Shown here: one piece after another, positions 1-7,691 of the stretch
How the letters are laid out: each line of letters starts with the position of its first letter
Numbering within the stretch: position 1 is the stretch's first letter
Assembly (NCBI GenBank): GCA_003142815.1
Contig: PLNP01000006.1
Location: 19,840 to 83,839, forward strand
From: Rhodanobacteraceae bacterium
Lineage (GTDB): Bacteria; Pseudomonadota; Gammaproteobacteria; Xanthomonadales; Rhodanobacteraceae
Direction: 5' to 3'
DNA length: 64,000 bases
Made by a program: the position numbers and the translations under genes
The notes under the pieces: model-generated
The model's input: the letters and a program-made list of their open reading frames with translations, nothing else
Told to the model about the DNA's origin: nothing
Database searches by the model: none

Positions 1-118
1 TGAACTTGTAGATCAGCGCGATCGTGATCTGCTCGACCTGGGATTTGGGGTCGGGAACTTTGCCGACGAGAATGTCGCGGGCGGTGTCGATGCGGCGTTT
101 GGTAGTGGTGTCGAGCAT
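1..118 (-). CDS. hsdM: Type I restriction-modification DNA methylase subunit HsdM, N-terminal fragment (window edge)
   Basis: The first 39 codons of a gene that runs off the left edge. The visible residues begin MLDTTTKRRIDTARDILVGK and continue into an ALIYKF segment. This is the usual start of the N-terminal helical domain of type I M subunits, before the SAM-dependent N6-adenine methylase domain. Its ATG shares one base with the TAA stop of the upstream KilA-N gene (TAATG), so translation is probably coupled. The order hsdR, KilA-N, hsdM suggests hsdS lies beyond the edge. The assignment rests on the N-terminus and context only; catalytic motifs are outside the window. Confidence 0.8.
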   Translation of the reverse strand, partial: MLDTTTKRRIDTARDILVGKVPDPKSQVEQITIALIYKF

Positions 119-914
119 TATTTCAGGCGCTTGATGTGGTTGTCGGTCAGGAGGGTGCGCATCTGCGAGATGGCGATTTCGTTGAGCTTGTGCAGGCGCT
201 CAGGCTGGGGTAAGCCTTGGCGGATGAGGACAGCGTTGAGGCTTTCCAGATTCGTCAGGACAACCAATTGCTCCAGCGGCGCGTGGTCGCGGAGGTTGCC
301 CTCTGCTTCGGGGTGGGCATCGCGCCATTGCTTGGCGGTCTGGCCGAAGAGGGCGACATTGAGCACGTCCGCTTCGTTGGCATAGACCAGCGATGCCTGG
401 GACTTGTCGATGGCCGGCGGGATGAGCGCCTCGCGGACGGCATCGGTGTGGATGCGGTAATTGATCTTGGACAAGATGCGTTGCAGATTCCACCCGAGCT
501 TGAGCCGGTCGTTTTCTTCGTCCTTGAGACGCTGGAATTCTTTATGCCGAATTCGAAGGCGAGATCCTTGTGGGCGTAAGTGCCGCCGTAACGTCCCGAT
601 TTGGAGATCAGTCCACTGGCATGCGTCGTATCGATCCATTGACGTGGCGTCAAGACGAAACTGTTGAGACCCGCCCGGTTTCTAAACCCCTCGAATTCGA
701 GGGGTTTAAAATTGGCGTTGTTGAGCCGCTCCCAGATGCCCAGGAACTCGATGGTATTGCGGTTTCTCATCCAGTTCTGGATGACAAGGTCCGATCGATC
801 GGGCTCCTTGTGTTTGGCGATGTCGGTCAGGGAAATATAATCATCGCTGGCCTGGCTGACCACCGTGACGGCGGTGCCTTTGACGTCGATGGTGTGTTTT
901 TTGGATCTGCTCAT
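118..914 (-). pseudogene. KilA-N (RhuM-like) DNA-binding domain protein, frameshifted
   Basis: Between hsdR and hsdM lies a gene whose first frame starts at 914 (MSRSKKHTIDVKG). It carries a KilA-N domain with the typical YISLTDIAKH, NTIEFLGIWE and YGGTYAHKDLAFEF blocks. The homologous C-terminal part (KEFQRLKDEEN to HIKRLK) is in another frame, ending at 118. The break lies at two GAATTC hexamers (535-540 and 549-554) separated by 8 bases. Family members usually have about 14 residues between these blocks, so roughly 34 bp appears to be missing. KilA-N/RhuM genes are common passengers in type I RM operons, where their role is unclear. A sequencing error cannot be ruled out, but a non-triplet deletion at a repeated hexamer looks biological. 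Confidence 0.8.
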
Positions 915-922
915 GGCTGTTC

Positions 923-3472
923 CTATGGCGCGAACTGGTTCAGGGACACGTAGTCCTTGATGTAGTCGGGAATGAGCGCGCGGTACTTTGCGGGCACGGC
1001 CCTGAAGTCGCGGCTGGAAAAGTAGGGGTTGGTGGCCAGATCGGTGAACTGCCTGCTCTCGATGATGCCGCGCACCTGGTCGTTGCTGGCATAGGCCTTG
1101 AAGAAGGTCTTGATGGCCGGGATGGCGGCGGCCTCTTCGGGCTTGTAGTCGGCGACGAACTTCGAAAACTCCTCTTCCAGCAGTTCGTCCCTGGACTTGA
1201 AGCGTGGAATGAGGCCGAAGACTTTCTCCAGGATCTCGCGCAGGGTCAGGCGGCGGTCCACGGCGGCGGCTTTGCGCAGCTTGTCGAGGGTGTAGTACTC
1301 CTCGGGCTTGTCGAAGACCTCGCGGTTCACGTAGTCGATCACGCGATCCCACTGCCCGGCTTCGACGGCCTGGGCGATGGTGGCGTTGTCGCGCACGGTG
1401 TCCTCGAATTTCTCGAAGAACATGCGGTCGATTTTCATACCCTCGGCGGTGATCTCCTCAACACGCATCGACGCGAGGATGTCGGCGCCAAGGTGCTCAT
1501 AGGTGCCGCCCACGACCACCGGGCCTTGGCCTCCGCCTTCGTCGCTGCCCTTTCCTTTGGGCGGAGGTAGCTTCAGCACTTCGTCGTAATTGAAGTCCTC
1601 TTCGAAGTATTCACAGTTGGCGAAGAAGTCGAACAGCTTGAAGGCCGTTTTGGACGGGTGTTGCACGCTGTCTTTGAGACTGTCGTCGAAGAGCTGCTCG
1701 CGAAAATCGTGCTTGCGGGTGCCGCGTCCCTTGATCTGGATGAAGTCGGTGGGCGAAAAGATCGGACGGAACAGACCGAGGTTGAGGATGTCGGTGCAGT
1801 CGTAGCCGGTGGTCATCATGCCGACCGTCACGCAGATACGCGCCTTGCTGGTCTTGTAGGCGGGCAGGAAGTTGCCTGAGCCGAGCAGGTTGTTGTTGCT
1901 GAAGTTGACGGTGAACTGCTGCGCGTCGGGTATCTGTGAGGTGACCTGCACGGCAAAGTCAGACTGGTACTTGCCCGGGAACATGCGGTCGGCCATCTGA
2001 TTGAGGATCTGCGCCAGTTTGGCGGCGTGGTTCTGGCTGACCGCAAAGATGATCGACTTGCCGATTTCGCCGCTGACCGGATCGTGCAGGGCGTGTTCCA
2101 GGAACGTCTTGCACAAGAGCTGGTTGGTGGCGTCCGCGAAGAAACGCTTTTCAAACTCGCGCTGCTTGAACGCCTGCTGCTGATCTTCCCCGGTGTCGTC
2201 CGTAAACGAGACAACGAAGCCCTCTTCGGAAAGAAGCTCGGTGGTAATCTCGGTGCGGGCGTCCACCACCGTCGGACTGATGAGGTAGCCCTCCTTCACG
2301 CCGTCGAGCAAGGAGTAGCGGAAGGTCGGCTGGCTGTTCTCGCAGCCGAACGTGCGATAGGTGTCGAGCAGCAAGCGCCGCTCGGCCTCGCGCGGGTCGC
2401 GGGTGCCCGGCTTTGAGCTGTCGAACCTACGCAGGTAATCGCGCGGCGTGGCGGTGAGCCCCAGCTTGTAGCCGATGAAGTAGTCGAACACGGCGCGGGC
2501 ATTGCCACCGATGGAGCGGTGCGCTTCGTCGGAGATGACCAGATCGAAGTCGGTCGGCGAAAAGAGCTTCTGGTACTTGTTGTTGAAAAGCAGCGATTGC
2601 ACCGTGGTGACAACAATCTCCGCGCGTCGCCAGTCGTCGCGGTTCTCTTTATAAATAACCGTTTTGAAGTCGGCCGACAGAAGGCGCAGAGGCGAATCTG
2701 CCTTCCTGCCGGCCTGAACCTCCAGTTCGAGCCTGTCCACCAGGAACAGGACGCGCTTGGCGTTGCCCGTATGCAAGAAGAGCTTGATGACGGCGGCGGC
2801 GACGAGGGTCTTTCCGGTGCCGGTGGCCATCTCGAACAGGAAGCGGTCCTTGCCTTCGCCGACTGCGGCCTGAAGGCTGTGGATGGCCTTGAGCTGATAG
2901 GGCCGGAGAAAGCGCAGCTTGTTGGCCTGGATATAGCCGGGGCGTTCCGCTTCGTTCCGCCACCCGGCCTCGGATCGGTAGTTCGGGCGCTGGGTGAGAA
3001 CGATGTAGTCGTCGCCCACTTGCTCTGCGATCAGGCGCTCCGGATTGGGCGTGACCTTCTGGTAGCCGGTGACCGAGTCGGGTGTCGGAAACGAGGTGAT
3101 GACGTAGGGGTTGCCGCGTTCGAGGTCCCAGAAGTAGTGCAGGTTGCCGTTGGAAAGGATGACGAAGCGGCAGTTCTGGGACTTGGCGTATTTGCGGGCC
3201 TGCTCTTTGGCGACGAGCGGATTCTTGTCCTCGGCTTTGGCTTCGAGGACGAGTAGCGGGAAGCCCTTGGCGTCGAGCAAGAGAAAGTCGACGAACCCTT
3301 TTGTGGTCTTCTCGAAGTTGTCGCCGAGCGCGTCCAGGTCGGTTGACTTGATCGTGACGCTGGGTTCGAGACGAATGTTCGCGGGCGCGTTGCCTTCTTG
3401 GAAGAAACGCCAGCCAGCCGCTTCGAGCAGCTTGTTGATCTTGATGCGGGCTGTGGCTTCTTTCTCGGGCAT
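923..3472 (-). CDS. hsdR: Type I restriction endonuclease motor subunit HsdR (EcoEI-like)
   Basis: An 849-residue R subunit that cleaves and translocates DNA as part of the HsdR2M2S1 complex. The N-terminal PD-(D/E)xK nuclease shows Asp62 (GFVDFLL), Glu77-x-Lys79 (LEAK) and a QxxxY motif at 91-95. The SF2 helicase core follows, with Walker A ATGTGKT at about 216-222, a DEAH box at about 315-318, and the motif VI-like IQIKGRGTR. An EcoEI-type C-terminal helical domain ends the protein. I chose the ATG at 3472 (MPEKEATARIKINK) because residues upstream of it do not look like the family. Only 8 bases separate its stop from the KilA-N start. The start codon lies 33 bases from an attC site, the spacing seen for cassette genes. 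The protein looks intact. Confidence 0.93.
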   Translation of the reverse strand: MPEKEATARIKINKLLEAAGWRFFQEGNAPANIRLEPSVTIKSTDLDALGDNFEKTTKGFVDFLLLDAKGFPLLVLEAKAEDKNPLVAKEQARKYAKSQNCRFVILSNGNLHYFWDLERGNPYVITSFPTPDSVTGYQKVTPNPERLIAEQVGDDYIVLTQRPNYRSEAGWRNEAERPGYIQANKLRFLRPYQLKAIHSLQAAVGEGKDRFLFEMATGTGKTLVAAAVIKLFLHTGNAKRVLFLVDRLELEVQAGRKADSPLRLLSADFKTVIYKENRDDWRRAEIVVTTVQSLLFNNKYQKLFSPTDFDLVISDEAHRSIGGNARAVFDYFIGYKLGLTATPRDYLRRFDSSKPGTRDPREAERRLLLDTYRTFGCENSQPTFRYSLLDGVKEGYLISPTVVDARTEITTELLSEEGFVVSFTDDTGEDQQQAFKQREFEKRFFADATNQLLCKTFLEHALHDPVSGEIGKSIIFAVSQNHAAKLAQILNQMADRMFPGKYQSDFAVQVTSQIPDAQQFTVNFSNNNLLGSGNFLPAYKTSKARICVTVGMMTTGYDCTDILNLGLFRPIFSPTDFIQIKGRGTRKHDFREQLFDDSLKDSVQHPSKTAFKLFDFFANCEYFEEDFNYDEVLKLPPPKGKGSDEGGGQGPVVVGGTYEHLGADILASMRVEEITAEGMKIDRMFFEKFEDTVRDNATIAQAVEAGQWDRVIDYVNREVFDKPEEYYTLDKLRKAAAVDRRLTLREILEKVFGLIPRFKSRDELLEEEFSKFVADYKPEEAAAIPAIKTFFKAYASNDQVRGIIESRQFTDLATNPYFSSRDFRAVPAKYRALIPDYIKDYVSLNQFAP

Positions 3473-3505
3473 TCCGATTCCTGTCTCAGCGGCGTTGGTC
3501 AAGCG

Positions 3506-3586
3506 GCATAACGTCCCGCATAACCGGCCCGTGGCCGGTGGGCAAAGCCCGCTGGCCACGGGTCCGCGTTGATGCGGAGGTTAGCC
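3506..3586 (-). other. attC: attC recombination site, cassette 4 (distal end of array)
   Basis: An imperfect palindrome with end boxes GCATAAC (3506-3512) and GTTAGCC (3580-3586). They resemble the RYYYAAC/GTTRRRY core with one mismatch each. Inner arms CCCGTGGCC and GGCCACGGG can fold. It starts 2 bases downstream of the stop of the gene at 3588, the typical place for an attC closing a cassette. It is the last attC-like site I can see before hsdR. Confidence 0.75.
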
Positions 3587-3587
3587 G

Positions 3588-4361
3588 TCATAGCGCAGAC
3601 GCGGATTGCCATCGCGCATCGAATGTCTGAGTAAGTTCGTGCAGCAAATCGGGGGCGAGACTACGCTCGAGACGGATCATGAACGATTCTTTTCCGCCGA
3701 TGTCTTTGAGGCCGTGCCCCAGAATCAATAGCGAATCACCAGTGAGAACGTAGCGATCGTGGAGGTCAGAAGGAACGGTAGCAATGCGAAATTCCGCGTT
3801 GGGCCGTTCCTTCACAAAGTCACGAATGGCCCCCTGGATTTTCTGTGCCGATTCGCTGGTTTTCGAAGTTAGAAACCGTAGGGCACACGCCTTGGGAACG
3901 TGATCCAGAGAATCGAGAGTTCTCACCCCGTAATACGGGTCGCAGACGCGGACAATGCCTTTCAGTTTAGACAGCATGTCGCCCAGGCGACGGCGCGCCG
4001 TTCTCGGCTGACCTCCTTCAATCCGAACTACTGCCATCGACTCGCCACCGAGAAGGTTTTCAATCTCCTTCTTACCCTTAGTCATTAGGCGATAAAGGGT
4101 TTCCGCGTCTTCGTTCTTAGTGGTGGACACCCGGCCTCCTGCCCTAGCCAGGGCGCGCGACACCGAGGTTCTGCGAATGGCCACTCCCGCGGCCTCAAGG
4201 CACGCGACTATATGTTCAGCGCTTAGTCTATCGATACCGACTTCAGTCGCAGCGACATCCAGCGCGGCGAGAGAAAGAAGGAGTGGTGAATCTTCAGCAG
4301 CGAGCGCGTCTTTCGACGCCTGATCGAGAGATGCAAATGTTTCGAGGAGGCTTTTTGCCAT
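3588..4361 (-). CDS. Cassette protein with C-terminal phospholipase D-like motif, unknown function
   Basis: 257 residues in the two-gene cassette 4. The N-terminal 70 residues look like small helical or winged-helix segments (AGVAIRRTSVSRALARAGG). The middle (about 105-165) is uncharacterised. The C-terminal third contains HDRYVLTGDSLLILGHGLKD, resembling the single HxK/HxR-type motif of PLD-like domains found in defence and transposon-linked proteins. The Lys of a canonical HKD motif is replaced by Arg. No signal peptide or membrane segment is visible. The gene starts 15 bases after the stop of the 4377-4769 gene, so they are probably co-transcribed and could work together. Family placement is tentative. 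Confidence 0.7.
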   Translation of the reverse strand: MAKSLLETFASLDQASKDALAAEDSPLLLSLAALDVAATEVGIDRLSAEHIVACLEAAGVAIRRTSVSRALARAGGRVSTTKNEDAETLYRLMTKGKKEIENLLGGESMAVVRIEGGQPRTARRRLGDMLSKLKGIVRVCDPYYGVRTLDSLDHVPKACALRFLTSKTSESAQKIQGAIRDFVKERPNAEFRIATVPSDLHDRYVLTGDSLLILGHGLKDIGGKESFMIRLERSLAPDLLHELTQTFDARWQSASAL

Positions 4362-4376
4362 GGCCTTTGAACGCGC

Positions 4377-4769
4377 TCAGCTAACGTAGACCCAACCGCT
4401 CTTTCCCTTGATGCGTCTCAGCGTCTTGCCTCGGGTCAGCCGAAGGAGCGGAGTTGAAAGACTGTTCACGGCATAGATATGCCCTTTTTCTTCTAGTTTC
4501 TTCTGAACCTCGGCGATAGTTCGCTTTGCCTTGAAGAAGTTGTCGCTCACGAGTTCCTCCAGCAATGTCTGAGGTCCCTTGCGCTTCGCTCGATCCTTCT
4601 TGTTGGAACTTGAAGGTCGACGAGGCGCCTTCTTGCCCGCACGTTTCTTGGTGCCTCGGCTGGACGGTGAGTCGCCTGAGAACTTCGCGAGAAGAGTTGC
4701 GACTTCGTCTGCCGTACCTTCGATGTGTACGGTTGTCCCATCAGGAAGCACGAGTTTTGCTGTAGCCAT
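4377..4769 (-). CDS. Cassette protein, basic, unknown function
   Basis: A 130-residue protein starting MATAKLVLPDGTTVHIEG. The start at 4769 is preceded by a good GGAGAG ribosome site. The first 30 residues look like a small beta domain (LPDGTTVHIEGTADEV). A long Lys/Arg/Ser-rich linker follows (about 35-70), suited to nucleic-acid contact. The C-terminal part (about 70-130) resembles a small winged-helix fold (TIAEVQKKLEEKGHIYAVNSLSTPLLRLTRGKTLRRI). It is first in a two-gene cassette with the PLD-like protein. A DNA-binding role is inferred from charge and fold impression only; I do not recognise the family. Confidence 0.7.
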   Translation of the reverse strand: MATAKLVLPDGTTVHIEGTADEVATLLAKFSGDSPSSRGTKKRAGKKAPRRPSSSNKKDRAKRKGPQTLLEELVSDNFFKAKRTIAEVQKKLEEKGHIYAVNSLSTPLLRLTRGKTLRRIKGKSGWVYVS

Positions 4770-4811
4770 TTCTCTCTCCAGTATTTCGATCCGCCCGCAG
4801 CGAAGTATGAC

Positions 4812-4877
4812 GGCTAACGTCCACAATAAGGGGCGCGCGCTGCTCTTGCGCGCGTCCCCTCGATTGTGCTGTTAGGT
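4812..4877 (-). other. attC: attC recombination site, cassette 3
   Basis: A 66-bp palindromic site with end boxes GGCTAAC (4812-4818, one mismatch to the consensus) and GTTAGGT (4871-4877, a match). The inner arms are GGGGCGCGCGC and GCGCGCGTCCCC, with outer CACAAT/ATTGTG pairing. It sits 4 bases beyond the stop of the 4882-5697 gene. Confidence 0.85.
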
Positions 4878-4881
4878 TGCG

Positions 4882-5697
4882 TCATTTACCCTTCAACGCA
4901 CTTCCGAGCGCGGAAATGCCCTTGGTTGCGTCAGCGATCTTCTGCTCCCGAGCATGGCGTTCAAGGTGTTCATCAAGGATTAGTTCAATACCGACCCGAA
5001 CAACTGGAAATGCCTTGAGGCAGTCCCCTTCAGTAAGCGTATGGACCCCGACGCTCATGATGCCGTATAGGGACCGATTGTCCAGCAGGAACTTAGGAAG
5101 GTGCCGTTGCAGCATCACTATCTTCCCGTCCATTCGAGCCGCTGCAAAGGCCGCCTCCTCCCAACCGAATTCACCTGCTGTTGTCGTTCTTGCTTGCTCT
5201 ATGAGCCCTTCAAAGATGCGGCGTAAGTAAACAAACGCTCCGACGCCTACGCCATGTGACGCAAGACCGACAGCCCGTGTAAGTTCTCGAAAACCCTCCT
5301 CGCCAAGCACGGGCCGATACTTCTGAAGATCTGGGATGGCGAGATCAGCAAGCGAGGGAAATTGGCCGATCTTCTCCAGAATTCCCTGATGCGATCGAAA
5401 GACGAAGCAAGCGCGGTGGTTCTTGTCCCTGGAACAAAAGAACCAAAGAACGAACAGATAGTTGTGCGTGTGGTGATACTCGTTATATTCGGGTTTACCT
5501 AGTCGATTGAACACCGAATGACGCCCACAACCATGGCAATAGCAGTCGAGAATTCCCTCATAGTGTTCAAGTGCGAAGAAGGGACTCCTTTCGTCCTTAT
5601 TGAAACGGAATCGTTCGTAAAGTGGTACTTTGAGGCAGAAATCCTGTGGTGACGGAAATTCGTCTATTCCCTCGTTTCCAGTCTTCTTCTGTGTCAT
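4882..5697 (-). CDS. Cassette protein with zinc-ribbon-like cysteines, unknown function
   Basis: A 271-residue protein read from the ATG at 5697 (MTQKKTGNEGIDEF), which has GGAG about 8 bases upstream. Longer in-frame starts lie inside the neighbouring attC site and are unlikely. A cysteine/histidine cluster near residues 50-95 (DCYCHGCGRH, then HHTHNYLFVLWFFCSRDKNH) could bind zinc. The C-terminal half is helical and resembles DUF4145-type segments of restriction-associated proteins (GAFVYLRRIFEGLIEQAR and HTLTEGDCLKAF). This is the single gene of cassette 3. Function is unknown; the DUF4145-like comparison is by eye. Confidence 0.75.
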   Translation of the reverse strand: MTQKKTGNEGIDEFPSPQDFCLKVPLYERFRFNKDERSPFFALEHYEGILDCYCHGCGRHSVFNRLGKPEYNEYHHTHNYLFVLWFFCSRDKNHRACFVFRSHQGILEKIGQFPSLADLAIPDLQKYRPVLGEEGFRELTRAVGLASHGVGVGAFVYLRRIFEGLIEQARTTTAGEFGWEEAAFAAARMDGKIVMLQRHLPKFLLDNRSLYGIMSVGVHTLTEGDCLKAFPVVRVGIELILDEHLERHAREQKIADATKGISALGSALKGK

Positions 5698-5723
5698 AAA
5701 GTCGCTCCGTACTACACCGCGCA

Positions 5724-5792
5724 ACCTAACGTTTGACATAACCGGCTGGCGCGGCTTTATCGCGCCAGTCCGTGTTGATGGATGGGTTAGGC
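5724..5792 (-). other. attC: attC recombination site, cassette 2
   Basis: A 69-bp site with consensus-matching boxes ACCTAAC (5724-5730) and GTTAGGC (5786-5792). Internal arms GGCTGGCGCG and CGCGCCAGTC flank a short TTTAT loop. It lies 3 bases from the stop of the 5796-6326 gene. Confidence 0.9.
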
Positions 5793-5795
5793 CTG

Positions 5796-6326
5796 CTATT
5801 CCACATGGGTAGTAGAAAGTGCGGTCAGCAATAGCCTGTTGACGATCATTGTTGCTGTGAGCATAAATCGATCGCGGGGACGAGTAAGCCATGCTTCTTC
5901 CATCAACGGGCCACCAGTGTTCGCAGCTTTAAGGCATCCCACGTACTTGAGTTTGTCACAGCCTTGGAGAATTACCTCCGAGGCAAATGACAGTTCAAAG
6001 TGATGATGCGCTGTTTCATTGCGGAGTTCAGCTAAGACAAGTAGATCTTTATACATTGGCTTGTCGATTAGCGACAATGTGTACGCGAGGTCCGAGCGCG
6101 CTGCGAAAGACCCAATGGCACCAGATCTCGAATCCAGGAGCTTCTCGGTAACAGAACTTTTTAGCAGGCGCTTAGCGAGGAGCGAAGCAAGACAAGCATC
6201 GATGTAGCTTACGCCGATGATAATGACTGAGGCATCTGTCCCTTCGTTGAGAAGATCGTAGAGATGCTTCGAATCTGCGGATAGGGGCTCAGGAGGAAGC
6301 GGAGGGCGGCGCGGCATAGTGGGCAA
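5796..6326 (-). CDS. Cassette protein, MltR-like
   Basis: A 176-residue helical protein (MPTMPRRPPLPPEP). Its core, VIIIGVSYIDACLASLLAKR, GAIGSFAARSDLAYTLSLI and LAELRNETAHHHFEL, matches the pattern of MltR (mannitol repressor) family proteins: an alanine-rich helix, a glycine-rich GSFxAR turn and a terminal RNxxAH segment. MltR homologues in cassettes and defence islands are mostly uncharacterised, so 'mannitol repressor' should not be taken literally. The R(x)4H arrangement is also reminiscent of HEPN folds. Cassette 2 contains this gene alone. Either of two nearby ATGs (6326, 6317) could start it. Confidence 0.75.
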   Translation of the reverse strand: MPTMPRRPPLPPEPLSADSKHLYDLLNEGTDASVIIIGVSYIDACLASLLAKRLLKSSVTEKLLDSRSGAIGSFAARSDLAYTLSLIDKPMYKDLLVLAELRNETAHHHFELSFASEVILQGCDKLKYVGCLKAANTGGPLMEEAWLTRPRDRFMLTATMIVNRLLLTALSTTHVE

Positions 6327-6336
6327 TTGAGGGTAG

Positions 6337-6394
6337 GCCTAACGAATAAGTTCAGCGGCCGGCGCAGCCGGTCCGCTGCAACGCCTTGTTAGAC
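6337..6394 (-). other. attC: attC recombination site, cassette 1
   Basis: A 58-bp site with GCCTAAC (6337-6343) and GTTAGAC (6388-6394), both matching the core consensus. The arms are GCGGCCGGC and GCCGGTCCGC. The stop codon of the cassette 1 gene (6389-6391) lies inside the end box, as is common in integron cassettes. Confidence 0.9.
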
Positions 6395-7162
6395 GGTTCC
6401 GCCTTCCTGGAACACGGTTACTGCCCGTAAATCTTCATCCGGAGCCTCGAACAGCTCGTTTCGGAGTAGAGCTTCGACGTACGAAGGTGGTTCCTCTTTC
6501 ATCTGAGCCGACTCGTTCGCGCGAGTGAGACCCCTAGCCGTAGCGAATGCCCATGCACGGGCTGGTAGATCGCCAGTGCCGTATCCTTCGCAGCAGACCA
6601 AGCAGTGCCAGGGAATAGCATCCGGGAGAATCGCGGCCAGATTGTCTGTCTTATTCGCTTTACGTAACCGCAGAACGGCACTGATTGGCAGCAGCGAGCA
6701 TCCGTAGCTCTCAAGACACGGCCCGAAACTGCCACAATGCCAACTTGGCGAAGGCGCGCCACCCCATTGACTGTACAGACAGTAGAGAGGAATAGCGCCG
6801 ACCGCGCGAGCATGACGGATTAGCCGGTTCGACTGATAGCCGCGGGGCTTGCGATAGTAGTGAAGATGACGATATCGAAGCGTGCGAAGTTCGAGCACCT
6901 TGGCTTGAACTCGGAAACCGAGCCAGCTTTTGCGCCGAGCTCCTGTGAACCACCATTCCCAATCCGCCCCGACCTTGCCCTCTTCAGGCTTAGTAAACGT
7001 TCTAGTGAACACCTCGTTCGCGTGCCGACTCTTCAGATGAAGGCACAGTAGGTCCGTGAGCGTTTCCTCGAGCAGCTGGTGTCCGCAAGCTCGGGACTGC
7101 GCGAGTTGGTCCCACGTCTGAAAGGCGAGCATCCGGAATGAGCTACAGAGATTGCTTGACAT
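6389..7162 (-). CDS. Cassette protein, DUF6615-like
   Basis: A 257-residue soluble protein, first cassette next to attI. The blocks LLEETLTDLLCLHLKSRH and FTKPEEGKVGADWEWWF, followed by WLGFRVQAKVLE, match the conserved start of DUF6615 proteins, whose E-x-G-x-DWEWW signature could be a nuclease-like active site (E, D, then Q-x-K). That would give a PD-(D/E)xK-like order, but this is inference. Several Cys (SWHCGSFGPC, CLVCCEGYG) lie in the second half. The ATG at 7162 is 17 bases from the GTTAGGC junction at 7179-7185, so expression probably depends on an integron promoter in attI. Confidence 0.8.
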   Translation of the reverse strand: MSSNLCSSFRMLAFQTWDQLAQSRACGHQLLEETLTDLLCLHLKSRHANEVFTRTFTKPEEGKVGADWEWWFTGARRKSWLGFRVQAKVLELRTLRYRHLHYYRKPRGYQSNRLIRHARAVGAIPLYCLYSQWGGAPSPSWHCGSFGPCLESYGCSLLPISAVLRLRKANKTDNLAAILPDAIPWHCLVCCEGYGTGDLPARAWAFATARGLTRANESAQMKEEPPSYVEALLRNELFEAPDEDLRAVTVFQEGGTV

Positions 7163-7178
7163 CCTACTTTCCTAAACC

Positions 7179-7346
7179 GCCTAACTACTATTCGGTTCCA
7201 AAGTGAAGCCTAGTCCCGCAGCCTAGCGCGGCCTTCTGGGTCTTGGCTATCGCAAATCTCCTACACGAATCAACAGCTTCTACGGATCGCGCCGTCTAAT
7301 TCCGCAGCCTAATCTTGCGGCCTTTCCCCAGCGGACGGCAGCGACG
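7179..7346 (-). other. attI: attI-like region of the integron
   Basis: The stretch between the first cassette and the intI start. Read leftward it ends in GTTAGGC (7179-7185), the expected attI/cassette junction. It contains two similar 20-base segments, at 7208-7227 and 7294-7313, both with CCGCAGCCTA. These could be IntI-binding direct repeats or decayed attC ends. A Pc promoter should lie here, but I could not pick a convincing -35/-10 pair. Confidence 0.6.
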
Positions 7347-7610
7347 ATGCGATCCTCCCCCTCGGACGCGGTGCCCGCAAGTGGTGCCGCAGCAGTCGCG
7401 CGGCCGCGCCTGCTCGACGAGATGCGTGCGCGCATGCGCCGGCTTGGCTTGTCGTTGCGCACCGAGGAAGCGTATGTCGGCTGGGTGCGGCGCTTCATTC
7501 TGGCCAGTGGCAAGCGCCATCCGCGCGAAATGGGTGCGCGTGAGGTTGAGGCGTTTCTCACCGTGTGGGCGACGCGTGGTCGCGAAGCCAAAAGGGTCAG
7601 GTTTATTTGA
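7347..7610 (+). pseudogene. intI: Integron integrase IntI, N-terminal fragment
   Basis: 87 codons encoding the N-terminal SAM-like core-binding domain of an integron tyrosine recombinase. The blocks LLDEMRARMRRLGLSLRTEE, YVGWVRRFI and GKRHPREMGAREVEAFLT are characteristic of IntI. Homology fades after about residue 85 and a TGA follows. The whole catalytic domain, with its R...HxxR...Y residues and the IntI-specific insert, is absent. The fragment diverges from the cassettes, as intI normally does. The array can therefore no longer be rearranged by its own integrase. The break falls near AAAAGGGTCAGGTTTATTTG, which may mark an old insertion boundary. Confidence 0.85.
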
Positions 7611-7691
7611 GGACAAGCCTTATGCCGCGCGGGCACTTCGTTCGCTGAACGCCCTCGTCGACCCATCTGCGCGCGACGCCGCGCGTTCGGC

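Noticed and set aside
6337-6394. Reading attC palindromes as simple transcription terminators
   Set aside because: No U tract follows; the GCCTAAC and GTTAGAC end boxes and position over the stop codon fit attC instead.
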